Below are positions 6,519 to 8,081 of a stretch of DNA of 8,081 nt, in pieces. This DNA comes from an uncultured Oscillospiraceae bacterium (GTDB taxonomy: Bacteria; Bacillota; Clostridia; UBA1381). Position numbers and translations under genes: made by a program. Each line of letters starts with the position of its first letter. Position 1 is the stretch's first letter. The DNA is taken from contig CAMNAT010000078.1 in the NCBI GenBank assembly GCA_946531785.1, positions 1 through 8,081 of the forward strand, read 5' to 3'. The notes under the pieces are model-generated. The model was not told where the DNA came from. It searched no databases and saw only the letters and a program-made list of their open reading frames with translations.

Positions 6519-6547
6519 AGTATAGCATAATCAGACAGATTTGTCAA
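6519..6547 (-). promoter_or_regulatory. Sigma-A-type promoter of the AraC-family regulator
   Basis: Read on the minus strand, TTGACA (complement of 6542-6547) is followed after exactly 17 bases by TATACT (complement of 6519-6524). The start site would fall near 6511-6512, about 25 bases before the ATG. This near-consensus promoter fits constitutive expression of the sensor. Confidence 0.85.
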
Positions 6548-6552
6548 TGCTT

Positions 6553-6594
6553 TTTAATTAAATAAATTAAAAAATTAAGTTGAATTTAATTAAA
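6553..6594. promoter_or_regulatory. Two TTTAATTAAA palindromes upstream of the araC-type promoter; candidate operators
   Basis: Exact TTTAATTAAA copies occupy 6553-6562 and 6585-6594, 32 bases apart, about three helical turns. The first lies 5 bases beyond the -35 element of the araC-type promoter. Two more exact copies lie on the other side of the intergenic region. The arrangement suits co-operative or looping binding by a dimeric regulator. AT-rich promoter DNA is a caveat. Confidence 0.5.
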
Positions 6595-6669
6595 ACCAAA
6601 ATAGGTATATGAAATTGCACAAAACATAGAGGCATACAGCTCTTTTTAATAAGCATAATAGGGTAAACA

Positions 6670-6702
6670 AACCAAGAATGATATATAAACAACCAAGAAT
6701 GA
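6670..6702 (+). promoter_or_regulatory. Tandem direct repeat with 21-base period; candidate AraC-family activator site
   Basis: AACCAAGAATGA occurs at 6670-6681 and again at 6691-6702. Both copies are preceded by AAACA or AACAA bases, so the likeness extends slightly upstream. The 21-base period is two helical turns, the spacing typical of the paired half-sites bound by AraC-type dimers. The second copy ends 3 bases before the position expected for the -35 of the downstream promoter, the usual place for an activator that contacts RNA polymerase. Confidence 0.6.
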
Positions 6703-6705
6703 GTG

Positions 6706-6734
6706 ATGTAATAATAGAAGATATATGCTATTAT
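6706..6734 (+). promoter_or_regulatory. Candidate activator-dependent promoter of the secreted modular protein gene
   Basis: TATTAT (6729-6734) preceded by TGC gives an extended -10 element. The hexamer 17 bases upstream (ATGTAA, 6706-6711) does not resemble TTGACA. A missing -35 beside a tandem repeat suggests a promoter that needs an activator. Other AT-rich -10-like hexamers nearby (for example TAAAAT at 6744-6749) make the exact choice uncertain. Confidence 0.45.
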
Positions 6735-6765
6735 TTAATTAAATAAAATAGATGATTTAATTAAA
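6734..6765. promoter_or_regulatory. Two TTTAATTAAA palindromes over the start region of the modular protein gene; candidate repressor operators
   Basis: Exact copies occupy 6734-6743 and 6756-6765, with the flanks also symmetrical to give the 12-base palindrome ATTTAATTAAAT at both. They are 22 bases apart, about two helical turns. The first overlaps the end of the candidate -10 and the expected start site. The second ends 5 bases before the GGGAGGG ribosome binding site (6771-6777). Binding here would block transcription. Confidence 0.55.
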
Positions 6766-6783
6766 TGTGTGGGAGGGATAGAA

Positions 6784-8081
6784 ATGAACAGGCGCTCAAT
6801 AAAGTTCACGGCTGTGACGGCTGCGCTGTCGATGCTTCTGTCAGCGGCACCCGTTTGCAGCTTTGCTGCGGAAATAAACGCCGTTATAGATGCCGGCAGC
6901 GGCGCAGCGGCGGATGCGTCATCGAATGTCCGTCTGGGCGGCGGATCTGATTTTGGATTTACCGAGGACGGGTATCTAAGGATAGAATACAGTGCTGAAG
7001 CTGAAACGGATGTGCATCTTGTCATCCGCGACGGCGATTACAGCTGGGATCAGCTTACAGACGCGTCGGCTCACGGTGAAACGGAGACCGAGGGTACATA
7101 TTATTATGAATATGACTATACTTCGATCACAGAGCTTGTTACCGGTAAGGGATATACATTAGACGATATATCCGAGCTCGTGGCGGAAACATGGGGACGC
7201 TGGGACGGCGTTGCAAATGAGCGAGTAAGCTGCCCTGCAACGATCCTGACCGCGGAATGGATAGATCCGGGACCGGTATTCAAGGTGTGGTTCGCTGGCG
7301 GCGCGGAAAAAGCGGTGATCGGCAGTCCTATAGCTGTCGAGACAGGCTTTGACGATGTTGAGTTCCAATGGTACAGAGCCGGTTCTGATACCGCCGAGGG
7401 CGGAACGGCGATCGAGGGCGCACAGTCGGCTGAATATACTCCCACGATAGAGGATCTGAGAATGTTCCTTTACTGCGTTGCGGTACATGGGGATGAAACA
7501 AAGATAGCAGGAGCTGTGCCTGTGTTTGCAAACGGTGAAGAAGTAGAAGTAACTGTTTTTGAGGGTGAGGACACAGCATCTACTGAAAGCGATTGGCTGG
7601 CAGCTGAATCCAAGCCCGGCGGAGACTTTACAACTGATATGATAACGCCTACCGGGCGCTTCATTATTGAATACACCGGCGCGGAGGCTGCTCCGGAGCT
7701 GTGTCTGTCCTCATGGACGAGGTCGGAAAACGGCTGGGTGCAGGCTGCGGCAGCGGAAACGGGTGAGACTGAGGACGGATATTATGCCGTATATGATTAT
7801 AAGTCATTTTCAAAGAAATGGGGAACGGATTTTTCTGATCTGTCCGTATTATATCTGAAGGACGTAAATGAAAACGGTATAACCGTAACAAGCATCAAAT
7901 GGGTAGGCGGAGATATAGGCAAGGATGTCATAACCGGTGATGCCGTAAGCTTTGATTTCAACGATGGCGCGCCCGGCTGGCGGTATGCGCAGGACTGGGC
8001 AAACAACACCTCCGAGGGTACAATGAAAATGGATAACGGTGCTCTTGATATAGATTGCAAAATAAGCCATTCAAGCTGGAG
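6784..8081 (+). CDS. Secreted multimodular protein, probably carbohydrate-active (N-terminal 432 residues; 3' end outside window)
   Basis: The frame starts at the ATG at 6784, 6 bases after GGGAGGG (6771-6777), and stays open to the window edge. Residues 1-29 form a signal peptide (MNRRSIKF, a hydrophobic core, then APVCSFAA). A first beta-rich module spans about 45-162. An Ig-like domain follows at about 165-248, with the typical EFQWYRAGSDT, AIEGAQSAEYTPT and FLYCVAV pattern. A second module at about 256-376 resembles the first: GRFIIEYTGAEA against GYLRIEYSAEAE, GETEDGYYAVYDYKSF against GETETEGTYYYEYDYTSI, and SIKWVGG against TAEWIDPG. From about 388, VSFDFNDGAPGW starts a further module of the jelly-roll carbohydrate-binding kind, cut off by the window. 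No catalytic domain is visible yet. The locus suggests that a mannan-active enzyme (GH26 or GH5) lies beyond the edge, which is inference. A dockerin or surface anchor could also follow. Confidence 0.8.
   Translation, partial: MNRRSIKFTAVTAALSMLLSAAPVCSFAAEINAVIDAGSGAAADASSNVRLGGGSDFGFTEDGYLRIEYSAEAETDVHLVIRDGDYSWDQLTDASAHGETETEGTYYYEYDYTSITELVTGKGYTLDDISELVAETWGRWDGVANERVSCPATILTAEWIDPGPVFKVWFAGGAEKAVIGSPIAVETGFDDVEFQWYRAGSDTAEGGTAIEGAQSAEYTPTIEDLRMFLYCVAVHGDETKIAGAVPVFANGEEVEVTVFEGEDTASTESDWLAAESKPGGDFTTDMITPTGRFIIEYTGAEAAPELCLSSWTRSENGWVQAAAAETGETEDGYYAVYDYKSFSKKWGTDFSDLSVLYLKDVNENGITVTSIKWVGGDIGKDVITGDAVSFDFNDGAPGWRYAQDWANNTSEGTMKMDNGALDIDCKISHSSW

Noticed and set aside
6628..6648. AGAG...CTCTTTTT as a terminator in the intergenic region
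   Set aside because: The stem is only about 4 base pairs, too weak to support a terminator, and no gene ends nearby on that strand.
6765..6950. A 61-residue plus-strand open frame starting at 6765
   Set aside because: It starts before the ribosome binding site of the modular protein gene and overlaps its signal peptide in another frame; the translation is Cys/Arg-rich and not protein-like.
7116..8070. Minus-strand and +2-frame open frames opposite or within the modular protein
   Set aside because: They have low-complexity, arginine/proline/serine-rich translations with no start signals. The sense frame has a signal peptide, an Ig-like domain and a ribosome binding site.
1..8081. CRISPR array, insertion sequence, tRNA or catabolite-response element
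   Set aside because: No regularly spaced repeats, transposase motifs, tRNA-like folds or clear cre-type 14-mers were seen on either strand by eye.

Overview
The window looks like a chromosomal segment of a polysaccharide-degrading Clostridia, probably an Oscillospiraceae/Ruminococcus-type gut or rumen anaerobe. The basis is moderate-GC coding sequence with very AT-rich intergenic DNA, strong GGAGG-type ribosome binding sites, sigma-A consensus promoters, and secreted modular glycosidases of the ruminococcal kind. Genus is inferred; there is no rRNA or other taxonomic marker here.

Layout. Bases 1-350 hold the 3' end of a beta-strand-rich, probably extracellular protein of unknown function. 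It is followed 17 bases later by a 53-residue small protein (368-529). A strong stem-loop region with two mutually exclusive hairpins (566-606) separates these from a two-gene unit: an intracellular GH36 alpha-galactosidase (623-2767) and, 4 bases after its stop codon, a secreted GH26 beta-mannanase (2772-4385). A LacI-family regulator (4511-5524) follows with its own near-perfect promoter and a clear terminator. An AraC-family regulator is encoded on the minus strand (5639-6487). A 296-base AT-rich divergent intergenic region (6488-6783) separates it from a secreted multimodular protein (6784 to beyond 8081). That protein carries two copies of a related beta-sandwich-like module around an Ig-like domain, then the start of a probable carbohydrate-binding module.

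Working together, this reads as a galactomannan/glucomannan utilisation locus. The secreted mannanase, and probably the modular secreted protein, cut mannan outside the cell. Galactosylated oligosaccharides are imported by a transporter not in this window, and the cytoplasmic alpha-galactosidase removes their side chains. Two local regulators, LacI-type and AraC-type, are the obvious sugar sensors.

The most interesting part is regulatory DNA. The divergent region holds four exact copies of the palindrome TTTAATTAAA, and a near-copy lies upstream of the lacI-type gene. It also holds a 12-base direct repeat with a 21-base period, placed just upstream of an extended -10 element with no recognisable -35. 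This suggests activation by the AraC-type protein and repression at the palindromes, possibly by the LacI-type protein, whose hinge-helix segment departs from the family pattern. I found no evidence of mobile elements, CRISPR, tRNA or rRNA genes.
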